A DNA stretch of 64,000 nucleotides from positions 1,840,501 to 1,904,500 of the forward strand of contig NZ_CP095053.1 in the NCBI RefSeq assembly GCF_022921095.1, in the 5' to 3' direction. The first letter of the stretch is position 1. Each line of letters opens with the position of its first letter. The stretch is from Hymenobacter aerilatus. Its GTDB lineage: Bacteria > Bacteroidota > Bacteroidia > Cytophagales > Hymenobacteraceae. Both the position numbers and the translations under genes were made by a program. The notes below the pieces were generated by a model. That model saw only the letters and a program-made list of their open reading frames with translations, ran no database searches and had not been told where the DNA came from. Below, piece by piece: positions 42,809-53,488 of this stretch.

Positions 42809-43537
42809 CTACCCTAGCCACGCATACAAGCCCGCGGCCAGGACTGCGCCAATCAACGGTCCTACCACCGGAATCCAGGCGTAGGACCACTCGCTGGAGC
42901 CTTTGCCCTTGATAGGCAATAGAGCGTGCGCGATGCGCGGCCCCAGGTCGCGGGCCGGGTTGATGGCATAGCCGGTGGTACCACCCAAGCCCAACCCTAT
43001 TACCCACACCAGCAGCGCCACCGGCAGCGCCCCTACCGAGCCCAACCCGATAGGCGTGCGGGTAGGCGTAATTTCACCGCCCACAATGTAGAACACCGTC
43101 AGCACCAATACCAGGGTGCCTAGCGTCTCGCTGAATAGGTTGCTGAGGTGGTTGCGGATGGCCGGGCCAGTGGCAAACACCGCCAGCTTGGCCAGCGGGT
43201 CGGGCGTGCGGTCGAAGTGGTCTTTGTACATCACCCACACCAACGTGCTCCCCACAAAGGCCCCCGCCAGCTGCGCCCCGAGGTAGGGCAGCACCAGTGC
43301 CCAGGCAAACTTGCCGGCTACAGCCAGTCCTAGTGTTACGGCCGGGTTTAGATGGGCACCGCTGCTGGGCCCGGCAATGACTACCCCCACAAACACAGCC
43401 AGCGCCCAGGCCGTGCTGATAACCATCCAGCCGCTGTTGTGGCCTTTTGTGTCGGCCAGCACCACGTTGGCCACTACCCCGTTGCCGAGCAAGAGCAGCA
43501 CGGCAGTACCCACAAATTCTGCTGCAAATGGGCTCAT
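42809..43537 (-). CDS. glpF: MIP-family glycerol uptake facilitator (aquaglyceroporin)
   Basis: Six-helix channel of 242 aa for facilitated entry of glycerol. The two NPA boxes are [11 protein letters not shown] (near residue 65) and [13 protein letters not shown] (near 195). Asp directly after the second NPAR is the aquaglyceroporin hallmark that separates GlpF from water-only AqpZ. It overlaps the 3' end of glpK by 4 bases, so the two are translationally coupled. It is the last gene of the glpD-glpK-glpF operon. Confidence 0.93.
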   Translation of the reverse strand: MSPFAAEFVGTAVLLLLGNGVVANVVLADTKGHNSGWMVISTAWALAVFVGVVIAGPSSGAHLNPAVTLGLAVAGKFAWALVLPYLGAQLAGAFVGSTLVWVMYKDHFDRTPDPLAKLAVFATGPAIRNHLSNLFSETLGTLVLVLTVFYIVGGEITPTRTPIGLGSVGALPVALLVWVIGLGLGGTTGYAINPARDLGPRIAHALLPIKGKGSSEWSYAWIPVVGPLIGAVLAAGLYAWLG

Positions 43538-45075
43538 TGGGCGGCTGCGGTTGCTGGTGTAGCTTCTGATTTCGCCGCCGGCCTACCCTCCGACCACACT
43601 TGCAGCGCCTGTACGGCCCGGTTCCAGTCGGCAATACCGTCTTCGATACTGGCACGGTCGGGGCGGGGCGTATAGGCCGTATCGGCTTGGCCGAGGGCTT
43701 TGATAGCCTCTATGCTTGGCCAGTAGCCCACGGCCAGCCCCGCCAGGTAGGCGGCGCCCAGGGCCGTGGTTTCGGCCATATGGGGGCGCACCACTTTCGT
43801 ATTCAGCACGTCGGCCAGAAACTGCATCAGCAGCTTGTTGGCGGTAGCGCCGCCATCTACGCGCAGCTCGGCAATGGGCAATTCCGCATCGGCCTGCATG
43901 GCACGCAGCACATCCATGGTCTGGTAGGCAATGGATTCTACGGCGGCCCGCGCCACGTGAGCCGCTTTCGTGGCCCGGCTCATCCCAAAGATGACGCCCC
44001 GCGCATATGAGTCCCAATAGGGCGCGCCGAGCCCGGCAAAGGCCGGCACAAAGTACACCCCGTCGGTGCTGCTTACCTGACGGGCCAGCTGCTCTACTTC
44101 GGCCGATGTTTTGATGATGCCCAGGTTGTCGCGCAGCCACTGTACCACGGCGCCAGCAATGAAAATGCTACCCTCCAGTGCGTACTGCACCTGCCCGTTT
44201 AGCTGCCAGGCCACGGTAGTCAGCAGGTTGTTTTGCGACGCTTTCGGCTCGGTACCGATGTTCATCAGCATAAAGCAACCAGTACCGTAGGTGCTTTTCA
44301 CCATGCCCGGCTCGGTGCACAACTGCCCAAATAGGGCCGCCTGCTGGTCGCCGGCAATGCCGGCAATGGGAATCTTAGAAGCAAAAATGGTGGTCTTGGT
44401 TTCGCCGTACACCTCACTCGACTGCCGCACCTGGGGCAACATGCTGCGCGGAATAGCAAACAGAGTCAATAGCTCGTCGTCCCAGGTTAGGGAGTGAATG
44501 TTGAACAGCATGGTACGCGAGGCGTTGGTCACGTCCGTCACGTGCAACTCGCCCTGAGTGAAGTTCCAGATCAGCCAGCTATCCACGGTGCCGAAGGCCA
44601 GCTCGCCGGCCTCGGCCTGCTGGCGGGCACCCTCCACATGGTCGAGAATCCAACGCACTTTGCTGGCCGAGAAGTAGGCGTCGAGAAGCAGGCCGGTCTT
44701 GGCCCGAATCAGGTCTTCCCTACCCTGCGCACGCAGCTCGTCGCAGTACTCCGCCGTGCGGCGGTCTTGCCACACAATGGCGTTGTACACGGGCTTGCCA
44801 GTGTGGCGGTTCCAGACCACCACGGTTTCGCGCTGGTTGGTGATGCCAATGGCGGCAATGCTCTTGCCGTTCTGCCCGGCTTTCACCGTTGCCTCGGCCG
44901 CTACCCCTGCTTGCGTCGACCATATTTCCAACGGGTCGTGCTCCACCCAGCCCGGCTGCGGAAAAATCTGCGTAAATTCTTTCTGAGCTTGCGAGACTAT
45001 CTGCCCCTGTTGGTCGAAGAGAATAGCACGGGAGCTGGTCGTTCCTTGGTCGAGCGACAAGATATATTGCTGCAT
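43534..45075 (-). CDS. glpK: Glycerol kinase
   Basis: ATP-dependent kinase of 513 aa making sn-glycerol-3-phosphate. The N-terminus [18 protein letters not shown] is the phosphate-binding loop of FGGY kinases. [29 protein letters not shown] and the ATP-site block [12 protein letters not shown] follow, then [13 protein letters not shown]. The C-terminal extension after about 500 is short and Ala/Glu-rich. It lies 109 bp after glpD and overlaps glpF, so the three form one operon. The glpR-like repressor is divergent upstream. Confidence 0.96.
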   Translation of the reverse strand: MQQYILSLDQGTTSSRAILFDQQGQIVSQAQKEFTQIFPQPGWVEHDPLEIWSTQAGVAAEATVKAGQNGKSIAAIGITNQRETVVVWNRHTGKPVYNAIVWQDRRTAEYCDELRAQGREDLIRAKTGLLLDAYFSASKVRWILDHVEGARQQAEAGELAFGTVDSWLIWNFTQGELHVTDVTNASRTMLFNIHSLTWDDELLTLFAIPRSMLPQVRQSSEVYGETKTTIFASKIPIAGIAGDQQAALFGQLCTEPGMVKSTYGTGCFMLMNIGTEPKASQNNLLTTVAWQLNGQVQYALEGSIFIAGAVVQWLRDNLGIIKTSAEVEQLARQVSSTDGVYFVPAFAGLGAPYWDSYARGVIFGMSRATKAAHVARAAVESIAYQTMDVLRAMQADAELPIAELRVDGGATANKLLMQFLADVLNTKVVRPHMAETTALGAAYLAGLAVGYWPSIEAIKALGQADTAYTPRPDRASIEDGIADWNRAVQALQVWSEGRPAAKSEATPATAAAQ

Positions 45076-45184
45076 GAAGGATAGTAAAGTGAGAGCGTAT
45101 TGGGAAGAGCAAAAGTCTAATTCGGTTCGCTAAGTAGCACTTTTAGCCCGAAATCGTTTGCAGTTTGAGAGAAAGGAAAAGCCT

Positions 45185-46804
45185 TCAGGCTTTTTCCGTA
45201 GCTAGTAGGGACTGGTCCCGAAGTACGTAGTGCTGCGCCACCTTGCAGAACGCATCTACTTGCTGCTGCTCCCACTGCGCATCGTGCCCCAGCTCGCGGG
45301 CCAGCAATGCAGCTACCGTTGGCGCCATCCGGATAGCAGCCTGCGCATCCAGGAATAGCACCCGCACGCGGCGGGCCAGCACATCCTCCACCGTGCGGGC
45401 CAGCTCGTGGCGGGCGGCCCACACCACTTCGGCCTTCACAAACTCCAGGGTAGGATCCAGCTTTTCGCCTAGGGCAGGCTCGGCGGCAATGAGCTGCTGC
45501 AACGCAGGTTGGTCGCTGCCATACACGTAGAGGTGGTTGCTACGGTCGGGGGTAGGTAGGGCGCCGTGAATGGGAAGGTGCGCCGTTTGGCTCGGCGCCT
45601 TCGGGAGCTTACCTAGGGCAATAGCTTTATCCACAGTATCTTGACCCATGCGGCGATAAGTAGTCCACTTGCCGCCTGTGATGGTAATCAGCCCTGCTTC
45701 CGACACCAGAATCTTGTGGCTGCGCGAAATTTCCTTGGTCTTCTCTGAGTTATCCTGGGGCGCTGCTAGGGGCCGTAGCCCGGCAAAAATGCTCAGGGCA
45801 TCGCTCCGTTTGGGCGGGCGCGCCAGGTAGCGAGCGGCAGTACGCAGAATGAAGTCGATTTCCTGTTCCAGCGCCTGCGGCTCCTGGCTGTACTCGTTCA
45901 GGGGCGTGTCGGTGGTGCCCAGCACTACGCGGCCGTGCCACGGCACGGCAAACAGCACGCGCCCATCATCGGTCTTCGGAATCATGAGGGCGTCGCCGCC
46001 GGGTAGGAAAGATTTGTCGAGCACGATGTGCACGCCCTGGCTGGGACGCACCAGCTTCTTGGCACCGGGCTGGTCCATTTGCAGAATATCATCTACGAAA
46101 ATACCAGTGGCATTTACTATGGCTTTGGCCCGCAGGGGGTAGGCTTTGCTGGTTTCTAAGTCGGTAGCCAGTACGCCCGCCACTTCGCCTTGCTCGTTCT
46201 TCAGCAGGTTGCGCACCTCGAAGTGGTTGAGCAGCGTGCCCCCCTGCTCAATGGCCGTCTGGGCTAGATTCACGGCTAGGCGGGCGTCGTCAAATTGGCC
46301 ATCGTGGTAGAGCACGCCGCCCCGCAGGCCGTCGGTTTTGATGTTGCCCAGGCGGCGCAACGTTTCCTTTTTACTGAGATGCCGTGAGGCTCCCAAGCTG
46401 AGCTTACCAGCCAGCAGGTCGTACATCGTCAGGCCGATGGTATAGAACGGGCCGCCCCACCACTCGTAGTTTGGGATGATGAAATCCTGATTTTTCACCA
46501 GGTGGGGCGCGTTTTTCAGCAGAAGTCCCCGCTCATACAGCGCCTCGCGCACCAGCCCAATGTCGCCCTGGGCCAGGTAGCGCACGCCCCCGTGCACCAG
46601 TTTGGTACTGCGGCTGCTGGTGCCCTTGGCGTAGTCTACCTGTTCTAGTAGTAGCGTTTTGTAGCCCCGACTAACGCCGTCGAGGGCTACTCCCAAGCCC
46701 GTGGCGCCGCCCCCAATCACAAGTAGGTCCCAAATAGGCTGGCTCGTCAGCTGCTGTAAGAGGGCTGCCCGCTGAAAGGTAGACCCGGTTGCTTGCTCAC
46801 CCAT
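45185..46804 (-). CDS. glpD: Glycerol-3-phosphate dehydrogenase (FAD-dependent)
   Basis: Flavoprotein of 539 aa oxidising glycerol-3-phosphate to dihydroxyacetone phosphate at the inner face of the membrane and feeding electrons to quinone. The FAD-binding motif DLLVIGGGATGLGVALDG is at residues 25-42, then GTSSRSTKLVHGGVRYL. VPWHGRVVLGTTDT and ITGGKWTTYRRMGQD are the later family blocks. The ATG start is preceded within 50 bases by a 16-base inverted repeat that could be the GlpR operator. First gene of the glpDKF operon. Confidence 0.96.
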   Translation of the reverse strand: MGEQATGSTFQRAALLQQLTSQPIWDLLVIGGGATGLGVALDGVSRGYKTLLLEQVDYAKGTSSRSTKLVHGGVRYLAQGDIGLVREALYERGLLLKNAPHLVKNQDFIIPNYEWWGGPFYTIGLTMYDLLAGKLSLGASRHLSKKETLRRLGNIKTDGLRGGVLYHDGQFDDARLAVNLAQTAIEQGGTLLNHFEVRNLLKNEQGEVAGVLATDLETSKAYPLRAKAIVNATGIFVDDILQMDQPGAKKLVRPSQGVHIVLDKSFLPGGDALMIPKTDDGRVLFAVPWHGRVVLGTTDTPLNEYSQEPQALEQEIDFILRTAARYLARPPKRSDALSIFAGLRPLAAPQDNSEKTKEISRSHKILVSEAGLITITGGKWTTYRRMGQDTVDKAIALGKLPKAPSQTAHLPIHGALPTPDRSNHLYVYGSDQPALQQLIAAEPALGEKLDPTLEFVKAEVVWAARHELARTVEDVLARRVRVLFLDAQAAIRMAPTVAALLARELGHDAQWEQQQVDAFCKVAQHYVLRDQSLLATEKA

Positions 46805-46805
46805 C

Positions 46806-46860
46806 TTTTCGTTTTATTTCTTTTCCTTTTCAACTATTACCCAAAGAAACTAAACGAAAG
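46806..46860 (-). promoter_or_regulatory. Inverted repeat, candidate GlpR operator upstream of glpD
   Basis: TTTTCGTTTTATTTCT (46806-46821) and AGAAACTAAACGAAAG (46845-46860) form an inverted repeat matching at 13 of 16 positions, directly before the glpD ATG. TTTCGTTT-like half sites are typical of DeoR-type GlpR operators. The link to GlpR is inference. Confidence 0.45.
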
Positions 46861-47070
46861 TAAAGAACAAAAGATTACAGTAACATATTTTCTGTAGATA
46901 AGAAATATATATTCAACTGGTTATCCTCAATTTATTCTATCACAACACGTCTTTGGGTTGACTTTCTACCGTCCGGCAGCAAGTCCCTACCCTAGCAGAA
47001 ACAGCAAAGCGAAACACTCGAAAAGCTGTTAGTCTACTTGCTCCGCTAAAATTGGATACATTTACTCCTG

Positions 47071-47835
47071 ATGAATCCTAGCATGAAAAGGCACCAACTC
47101 ATTTTGCAGCAGTTGCAGGAGCAAAAGCACGTGCAGGTACCCGCTTTGTGCGAGGCCCTGAACGTGTCGGCCGTGACAATCCGTAAGGACCTGAAACTAC
47201 TTGAAGAAAAAGGATTGCTGTTTCGCACCCACGGCGGTGCGGCTCTGGAAAGCCCCTACATCAAAGACCGCCCCGTGAATGAGAAGGAACTGTTGCATGT
47301 GACCGAGAAAACGGCCATTGTGATGGCCGCGGTCCGGCTCATTGAGGCGCAGGAGTCCATTATTATTGCTTCGGGCACCACCATGCTGGCGCTGGCCCGC
47401 GCCCTACCCGCCCAGCTGCCGCTCACCGTTATTACCTCGGCCCTGAACGTGGGGATAGAACTGCTGCGCCATCCCGAAATAGAGGTACTACAGCTCGGCG
47501 GCTATCTACGGCATAGCTCGTCGTCGGTGACGGGGCCCTACGCCGAGCAGGTACTGACCGATACTTCGTGCAGCAAGCTCTTTCTGGGTATTGACGGCAT
47601 TGACCTGGATTTTGGCCTGACCACCACCAATATGGGCGAGGCTCGCCTGAACCAGCAAATGATACGGGCGGCCCAGGAAACCATCGTGCTGGCCGACTCC
47701 TCCAAGTTCGGCCGTCGCGGTTTTGGGCGCATCTGCGGCCTCGACCAAGTACACCGCATTATCACCGACGCCGGAATTTCGCGGCACGATGCGCAGCGGC
47801 TGGAAGAGCAAGGTATTCAGCTGACTATTACCTGA
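47071..47835 (+). CDS. DeoR-family transcriptional repressor, probable GlpR
   Basis: Regulator of 254 aa. The N-terminal winged helix-turn-helix is at about 5-60 (HQLILQQLQEQKHVQVPALCEALNVSAVTIRKDLKLLEEKG, then LFRTHGGAA), exactly the DeoR signature. The C-terminal sugar-phosphate-binding domain (about 80-245) has IASGTTMLALARALP, VITSALNVGIELL, LFLGIDGIDLDFGLTTTN and VLADSSKFGRRGFGRI. It is divergent from glpD-glpK-glpF across a 266 bp AT-rich gap, so a glycerol-3-phosphate-responsive repressor role is the natural reading. Other ligands remain possible. Confidence 0.88.
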   Translation: MNPSMKRHQLILQQLQEQKHVQVPALCEALNVSAVTIRKDLKLLEEKGLLFRTHGGAALESPYIKDRPVNEKELLHVTEKTAIVMAAVRLIEAQESIIIASGTTMLALARALPAQLPLTVITSALNVGIELLRHPEIEVLQLGGYLRHSSSSVTGPYAEQVLTDTSCSKLFLGIDGIDLDFGLTTTNMGEARLNQQMIRAAQETIVLADSSKFGRRGFGRICGLDQVHRIITDAGISRHDAQRLEEQGIQLTIT

Positions 47836-47920
47836 CCCGGCTTCTTTCAATACCTATTCATCACGAAACAACACAGCCTGGGATTTTGTAGTATAGGTGC
47901 AAATCCTTGTTATTCGCTTT

Positions 47921-47948
47921 TTGGCTTGGCCGTAATTCTTTAGCTTCG
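47921..47948 (+). promoter_or_regulatory. Candidate promoter of gltA (TTG ... TAGCTTCG)
   Basis: TTG at 47921-47923 and TAGCTTCG at 47941-47948, 17 bases apart, resemble the -33 and -7 elements of Bacteroidota, with one change in the -7 box. The ATG is 29 bases downstream. Confidence 0.4.
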
Positions 47949-47976
47949 CCCCGAACCCACCCTCTAACCGATACTT

Positions 47977-49266
<1,290 letters not shown>

Positions 49267-49286
49267 GTTGGCCCTACCCTCCTCAT

Positions 49287-49319
49287 ACAAAAAGCCCGCT
49301 TTACAGCGGGCTTTTTTGT
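49287..49319 (+). terminator. Intrinsic terminator of gltA
   Basis: ACAAAAAGCCCGCT pairs with AGCGGGCTTTTTTGT, 21 bases after the stop, ending in T6. Confidence 0.9.
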
Positions 49320-49360
49320 GTACTAGAAGATGGATAGCCGTTTAGCCAGTAGGCAAGCGC

Positions 49361-49723
49361 TTAACGCAGGTTTACGGCCGTCATAGAGGCTTTGGCCTCA
49401 CGGTAGGCTACCATCTGGCGGGGCCATAAGATAGCAGCTAGGTCCCACTCGTAGTGGTCCTGAATTTCGGCCATTTGTTTGTCAACGGCTTCGGTGTCCA
49501 TGTTGCGCTGTTTTTTAAGCGTTTCCACAGCCGTCAGCATTTGCAGGTTCAGCTGTTTCACTTTCAGGTACTGACCTTCATTGAGGTGCGTCTTAGCCGC
49601 AATCTGCTGCGTCATCGTTTTGGCGCGGGTAGCCAACGGTGAGTCGCCAGGGCCGCCGGCCATTACAGAAGTTGTGCTGAACAGAGCAAATACGGCGAGG
49701 AGGATGTAAGATTTTGCTTTCAT
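49361..49723 (-). CDS. Small exported helical protein, QYLKLKQLN-like family, paralog 2
   Basis: Protein of 120 aa with a signal peptide (1-22, ending SVMAGG). The mature part has ATRAKTMTQQIAAKTHLNEGQYLKVKQLNLQMLTAVETLKKQ, then QMAEIQDHYEWDLAAILWPRQMVAYREAKASM. It is clearly related to the protein at 50047 (EGQYLKLKQLN, YESEMLALLYPAQQ) and less closely to that at 25235. The L-x-x-x-Q-Y pattern recalls Spy/CpxP-like helical chaperones, but I do not claim that function. AT-rich upstream sequence separates it from its paralog. Confidence 0.78.
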   Translation of the reverse strand: MKAKSYILLAVFALFSTTSVMAGGPGDSPLATRAKTMTQQIAAKTHLNEGQYLKVKQLNLQMLTAVETLKKQRNMDTEAVDKQMAEIQDHYEWDLAAILWPRQMVAYREAKASMTAVNLR

Positions 49724-50046
49724 AATACTAGAGAAGTAGAAAGTGAGAATACTGTTGAATTTTGTGTGGGGTGATGGAAAAAGTCAACTGGCATTGGCAT
49801 GTGTGTCACAGATGCCAACAAGCGAGGCAAAACATAATTATAATCGAATATAATACTATTTATAAATATAATGCAACATAAACTTATTATATTTTTCTAC
49901 TAACTATCATTTAACCTATATGCAACTGCATTCCTATTCATTATTGTATTAGTGTCACTCAGACTGTAGGGCTTACTTACCTATATAAATTGTACTGACA
50001 CGTCACTTGGAAGAGGGCCCTTGGTCTTTCTATTAGCTTAATGAAG
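49724..50046. other. 323 bp AT-rich gap between two paralogs
   Basis: AT-rich intergenic DNA with homopolymer-like A/T runs at 49840-49930. No open frame with coding character and no hairpin stronger than background is seen. It should contain the promoter of the gene ending at 49361. Confidence 0.5.
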
Positions 50047-50418
50047 CTATTCGGCGCGGAAGGCCATACGGGTATTTTCTGAATGGCGGTAGATCTGCTG
50101 CTGCGCGGGGTATAGCAGTGCTAGCATTTCGCTTTCGTACTGCGCCTGCATAGCCGATGCTTGCTCATCCAGCGACGATACAGTGGCTGTGCCCTCTTGT
50201 TTAAGCGTTTCCATCTCCGTCAGCCACCGTACGTTCAGTTGCTTTAGCTTCAAATACTGGCCTTCATCGAGTCGCATTTTGGTGGCCATAGTCCGGGTGA
50301 GTATCACCGCCCGCTGCTGAATCGCAGGATTTTCGCTGGGATCTTGGGCAATAGCTTCTGCTGTGCTACTCATGTATAGCCCTATCAGCAAAGCGGCGGT
50401 CAAGTATGCTTTTTTCAT
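50047..50418 (-). CDS. Small exported helical protein, QYLKLKQLN-like family, paralog 3
   Basis: Protein of 123 aa with a signal peptide (1-24, ending EAIAQ). Mature segments are QQRAVILTRTMATKMRLDEGQYLKLKQLNVRWLTEMETLKQEG and then DEQASAMQAQYESEMLALLYPAQQQIYRHSENTRM. It is the closest relative of the protein at 49361, sharing the D/N-EGQYLK core and the Y-E-x-E/D helix. Tandem duplication of the pair is likely. The two genes share strand but are separated by AT-rich DNA, so each probably has its own promoter. Confidence 0.78.
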   Translation of the reverse strand: MKKAYLTAALLIGLYMSSTAEAIAQDPSENPAIQQRAVILTRTMATKMRLDEGQYLKLKQLNVRWLTEMETLKQEGTATVSSLDEQASAMQAQYESEMLALLYPAQQQIYRHSENTRMAFRAE

Positions 50419-50667
50419 GCTCGTAGTAAGTAAAAGAGTGGATGCTTGATGATTCTTCTTTAATGTATTCTTTGTGCTTACATCAGCCGAATCCTATTTA
50501 TAGACGCTATTCAGCCACATCGAACGATACAAACGTACCGTCTAAATTTTAACTTAAAAAAGAATTTGTAGTATTTAAATGATTGATAACTTGCACTAAA
50601 CTTATACAACAGACTTATTCCCAGTTGCCTGTTTGCTGTATGAAAAAGGAATACTACAAACACAAAA
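50419..50667. other. AT-rich gap upstream of paralog 3
   Basis: About 250 bases without a gene, strongly AT-rich at 50540-50600. It probably holds the promoter of the minus-strand gene ending at 50047. Confidence 0.45.
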
Positions 50668-50696
50668 AAAGCCAATAGCTCGAGGCTATTGGCTTT
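50668..50696. terminator. Hairpin terminator of the PD40-OmpA gene
   Basis: AAAGCCAATAGC pairs with GCTATTGGCTTT. On the minus strand it is followed by T-rich sequence, 20 bases after the stop at 50716. Confidence 0.85.
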
Positions 50697-50715
50697 GAAA
50701 CGAAGGTCTACTGGA

Positions 50716-52662
50716 CTACAGTAATCGGAACTCGATGCGCCTGTTCTGCTGACGGTGTGCTTCCGAATCGTTAGCGACCAGCGGGCGAGTTTCGCCGTAG
50801 CCCTTATAGCGCAGGCGAGAGGCCTTCACGCCATGCTGGCTTAGGTAATCATACACAGCCTTCGCGCGGTTCTGCGAGAGCACCATGTTATCGGCATCGG
50901 CGCCTACGTCGTCGGTATGGCCCGAAACCTCTACCTGCACCTCCTGATACTGCTGCATAAACTGAATCAGCCGGTTCAGTTCCGTGCGCGACTTAGGCTT
51001 CAGCTCGTACTTGTTGGTATCGAAAAATAGATTGTTCAGCACAATGGTGCGCCCGGCCCGCACAGGCTCCAGGTAGATGTCGAGCGTGAGCGGGTCAAAA
51101 TTGCGCTTGTCCGTATAATCAAAGCTCAGGCTTTTCATTAGGTATTTATCAGCCACGGCATACATGGCGTACTGCCTACCCTCGTTCAGCACCACGGTAT
51201 AGTCGCCCTGCTCGGGGTCGGAGGTAACATACTGCGTAAGCTGGTCGGTGTTAAGGTCGTAGAGCTGCACATCGGCCTTCAGGGGCTTCTTCGTAATGGC
51301 ATCAAACACCCTACCCTGTGTGTAGGTGCTGGTTTCCTGGGCTTGCACGGCCTGGGGCACCTCAAAGCTATATAGCTCTACCGGACGGTTGCGCACCTTG
51401 GTTACGCCCGGCTCAGAAGTGCGCGAGCGGGAGCAAAATCCCCGGCGGTTGTCAGAAGAGATAAACAACGACGCTTCGTTTTCGAAGGTATTGAGCGGGT
51501 AGCCCAAGTTTTGCGGCACGCCCCATTTACCATCGGGCTGCACGGCACTCCGAAACACGTCGAGGCCGCCCATGCCTACCAAGCCATCCGTTACGTAATA
51601 GAGCGTGGTGCCCGAGGCGTGAATAAACGGCGCCATATCCTGCCCCGGCGTATTTATGGGGGCGCCCAGGTTGCGGGCGGGGCTCCAGGTGCCGTCGTCC
51701 TGCTGAGTGGTCACGTAGATGTCTTCCTTGCCTAAGCCGCCACGCCGGTCGGAAGTGAAGTAAAGTGTGCGCCCATCGGCCGAGAGCGAGGCCTGCGAAT
51801 CCCAATAGGGCGAGTTCACGTTGCGGCCCATATTCTGAGGCTTGCTCCACGTATTGCCCGTGCGCCGTGAGATGTACAAGTCGCAGGACCCCACGGAGCC
51901 AGGCCGGTCGCAGGAGGTGAATACCAGCGTTTTACCGTCCCCGGAAATCGTGGCGGCTCCCTCATTATAGGGCGTGTTGATGGCCGGCGATATCGACACT
52001 GGTTCACTCAACGACCCGTCTTTGCCTTGCCGGGAAATCAGAATATCCTCGTAGCTATTGTCAGAGGCGCTGGCCCGAGCCGTAAAGACCAGAAAGCGGT
52101 TGTCGGCCGTCAACACCGGAAAATACTGGAAGTAGAAGGTATTCAGCGGCTCGCCAAGGCGTTCGGGCTGCTTACCAGTGGGGTTGGCCATGGCCTTTTG
52201 GGCAAACTCGCAGTTGAGCAGTTGCTGCTGTGCCCGCACCGTATTGCGCTGTCCCTTCGGTCCTACCTTTAGGTATTTGGTATACCCGTCCGCTGCGGTT
52301 TTGTAATCACCCAGGCTCAGGGCCAGCTCGCCCAGTGTGAAGTAGTTGTTGGCCTGCCCCGCTGTCACCGGCAGCTTGCTGAGCCCGTCGCGGTAGGCCT
52401 CGTAGGCGTTCTGGTTTTCGCCCATAGCCTTCAGCAAGGAGCCACGCATTACATACGGCTCACCCAGCGAAGGGAACTTCTCATTGAGGACTTGCAGTGT
52501 TTCCAGAGCCTTGTTGAAGTCACGGGCTTTGGCTTGCTGCTGCGCCTTATCCCACAGACCGCGCGCTTTGGTATTGGAACTAGCCAGCGTTGCCTGCGCG
52601 GCGCTTGACAGCGGCAGCGCCAGCACGAGTGCCAACAACGAGGCAGGAAAGGAGAAGCGCAT
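50716..52662 (-). CDS. OmpA-family protein with TPR and PD40 beta-propeller repeats
   Basis: Exported protein of 648 aa. The start is MRFSFPASLL (52662), giving a signal peptide ending AQATL; the longer ORF adds 28 residues. TPR-like helices cover about 30-130 (DKAQQQAKARDFNKALETLQVLNEKFPSLGEPYVMRGSLLK). A WD40-like PD40 propeller covers about 165-425, with repeats such as NEGAATISGDGKTLVFTSCDRPG and WDSQASLSADGRTLYFTSDRRGG. A CarboxypepD_reg-like domain follows (about 440-520). The OmpA_C domain (530-648) has GHTDDVGADADNMVLSQNRAKAVYDYL and RRIEFRLL. Such proteins tether the outer membrane to peptidoglycan in Bacteroidota and are related to gliding/T9SS PorE-like proteins; that role is inference. 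Confidence 0.92.
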   Translation of the reverse strand: MRFSFPASLLALVLALPLSSAAQATLASSNTKARGLWDKAQQQAKARDFNKALETLQVLNEKFPSLGEPYVMRGSLLKAMGENQNAYEAYRDGLSKLPVTAGQANNYFTLGELALSLGDYKTAADGYTKYLKVGPKGQRNTVRAQQQLLNCEFAQKAMANPTGKQPERLGEPLNTFYFQYFPVLTADNRFLVFTARASASDNSYEDILISRQGKDGSLSEPVSISPAINTPYNEGAATISGDGKTLVFTSCDRPGSVGSCDLYISRRTGNTWSKPQNMGRNVNSPYWDSQASLSADGRTLYFTSDRRGGLGKEDIYVTTQQDDGTWSPARNLGAPINTPGQDMAPFIHASGTTLYYVTDGLVGMGGLDVFRSAVQPDGKWGVPQNLGYPLNTFENEASLFISSDNRRGFCSRSRTSEPGVTKVRNRPVELYSFEVPQAVQAQETSTYTQGRVFDAITKKPLKADVQLYDLNTDQLTQYVTSDPEQGDYTVVLNEGRQYAMYAVADKYLMKSLSFDYTDKRNFDPLTLDIYLEPVRAGRTIVLNNLFFDTNKYELKPKSRTELNRLIQFMQQYQEVQVEVSGHTDDVGADADNMVLSQNRAKAVYDYLSQHGVKASRLRYKGYGETRPLVANDSEAHRQQNRRIEFRLL

Positions 52663-52700
52663 GGGCGGGTAGCGGAAAGGTAGACCGTGAAGGAGAGCGG

Positions 52701-53351
52701 CTAAGGAATATCGAGGTATTTGTGCGTTTGCAGCGACACTTGCCAACGCGGATTGGCCTTCACGTAATCGATAATTAGGGGTGTCATAGCGGCCTCTTTA
52801 CTCCATTCGGGTTGTAGGTAGAGGCGGCAATTGCTCCCTACTTGGGTGGCGTGTTCCTCAGCCCACTTAAAATCCGACTTGTTGAATACTACCACTTTAA
52901 GCTCATTGGCTTCAGCCAGCACTTGAGGTAGGGGGGCTTTGAATTTCTTGGGCGACACGCAGATCCAATCCCAGTGACCAGAGAGCGGGTAGGCGCCGGA
53001 AGTTTCAATCCAGGTTTGGCAGCCGGCTTCTTTCAACGCGCCGGTGAGCTGGGTGAGGTCGTGCATGAGTGGCTCGCCGCCGGTAATCACGGCGTTGCGG
53101 CCGGGGTAGGACGTGACGGCAGCTACCATGTCGGCAATGGCGACGCGGGGGTGCGCCTCGGCATCCCACGACTCCTTAACATCGCACCACACGCAGCCCA
53201 CATCGCAGCCGCCCAGGCGGAGGAAGTACGCAGCGCGGCCCGTATTGTAGCCCTCGCCCTGAATTGTGTAGAAATGCTCCATCAGGGGCAGCGTGGCCGC
53301 CCCTACGCTATCGGCCACCAGGCCGGTTGCAACGGGTAGTTGGTGTAACAA
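52701..53351 (-). CDS. queE: 7-carboxy-7-deazaguanine synthase
   Basis: Radical SAM enzyme of 216 aa in queuosine synthesis. GEGYNTGRAAYFLRLGGCDVGCVWCDVKESWD has the modified CxxxCxxC cluster motif as C-x3-C-x2-C. TGGEPLMHDLTQLTGAL is the radical SAM glycine block, and WIETSGAYPL and CVSPKKFKAPLP follow. The start is set at a TTG (MLHQLPVATGLVADS) because the 53411 start of the longest ORF lies inside a hairpin at 53371-53434; a GTG at 53318 is the next option. Other queuosine genes are not in the window. It follows folD on the same strand. Confidence 0.88.
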   Translation of the reverse strand: MLHQLPVATGLVADSVGAATLPLMEHFYTIQGEGYNTGRAAYFLRLGGCDVGCVWCDVKESWDAEAHPRVAIADMVAAVTSYPGRNAVITGGEPLMHDLTQLTGALKEAGCQTWIETSGAYPLSGHWDWICVSPKKFKAPLPQVLAEANELKVVVFNKSDFKWAEEHATQVGSNCRLYLQPEWSKEAAMTPLIIDYVKANPRWQVSLQTHKYLDIP

Positions 53352-53365
53352 GACAGTCAGCAAAA

Positions 53366-53436
53366 AAGGTAATCGGGCCTTAGGAAAGGCGCTGGGTACC
53401 ACGGCACCCAAAAACCCTGCCTAAAGCCCGACTTTA
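53366..53436 (-). terminator. Large hairpin between folD and queE, terminator or attenuator
   Basis: On the minus strand TCGGGCTTTAGG pairs over 12 bases (one G-T) with CCTAAGGCCCGA. An inner stem GGGTGCC/GGTACCC sits inside it, followed by CCTTTTTTG. The T-run ends only about 12-15 bases before the queE TTG, so it could be folD's terminator or a leader that controls queE. Confidence 0.6.
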
Positions 53437-53488
53437 AAGATACTATTCAAGCTCCAAACCGCGAAAACGGCGGTTTGGTTCTGGCTAC

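Noticed and set aside
53300..53436. preQ1 riboswitch upstream of queE
   Set aside because: The conserved preQ1-I, -II and -III core sequences were not found; only a plain hairpin with a T-run is present.
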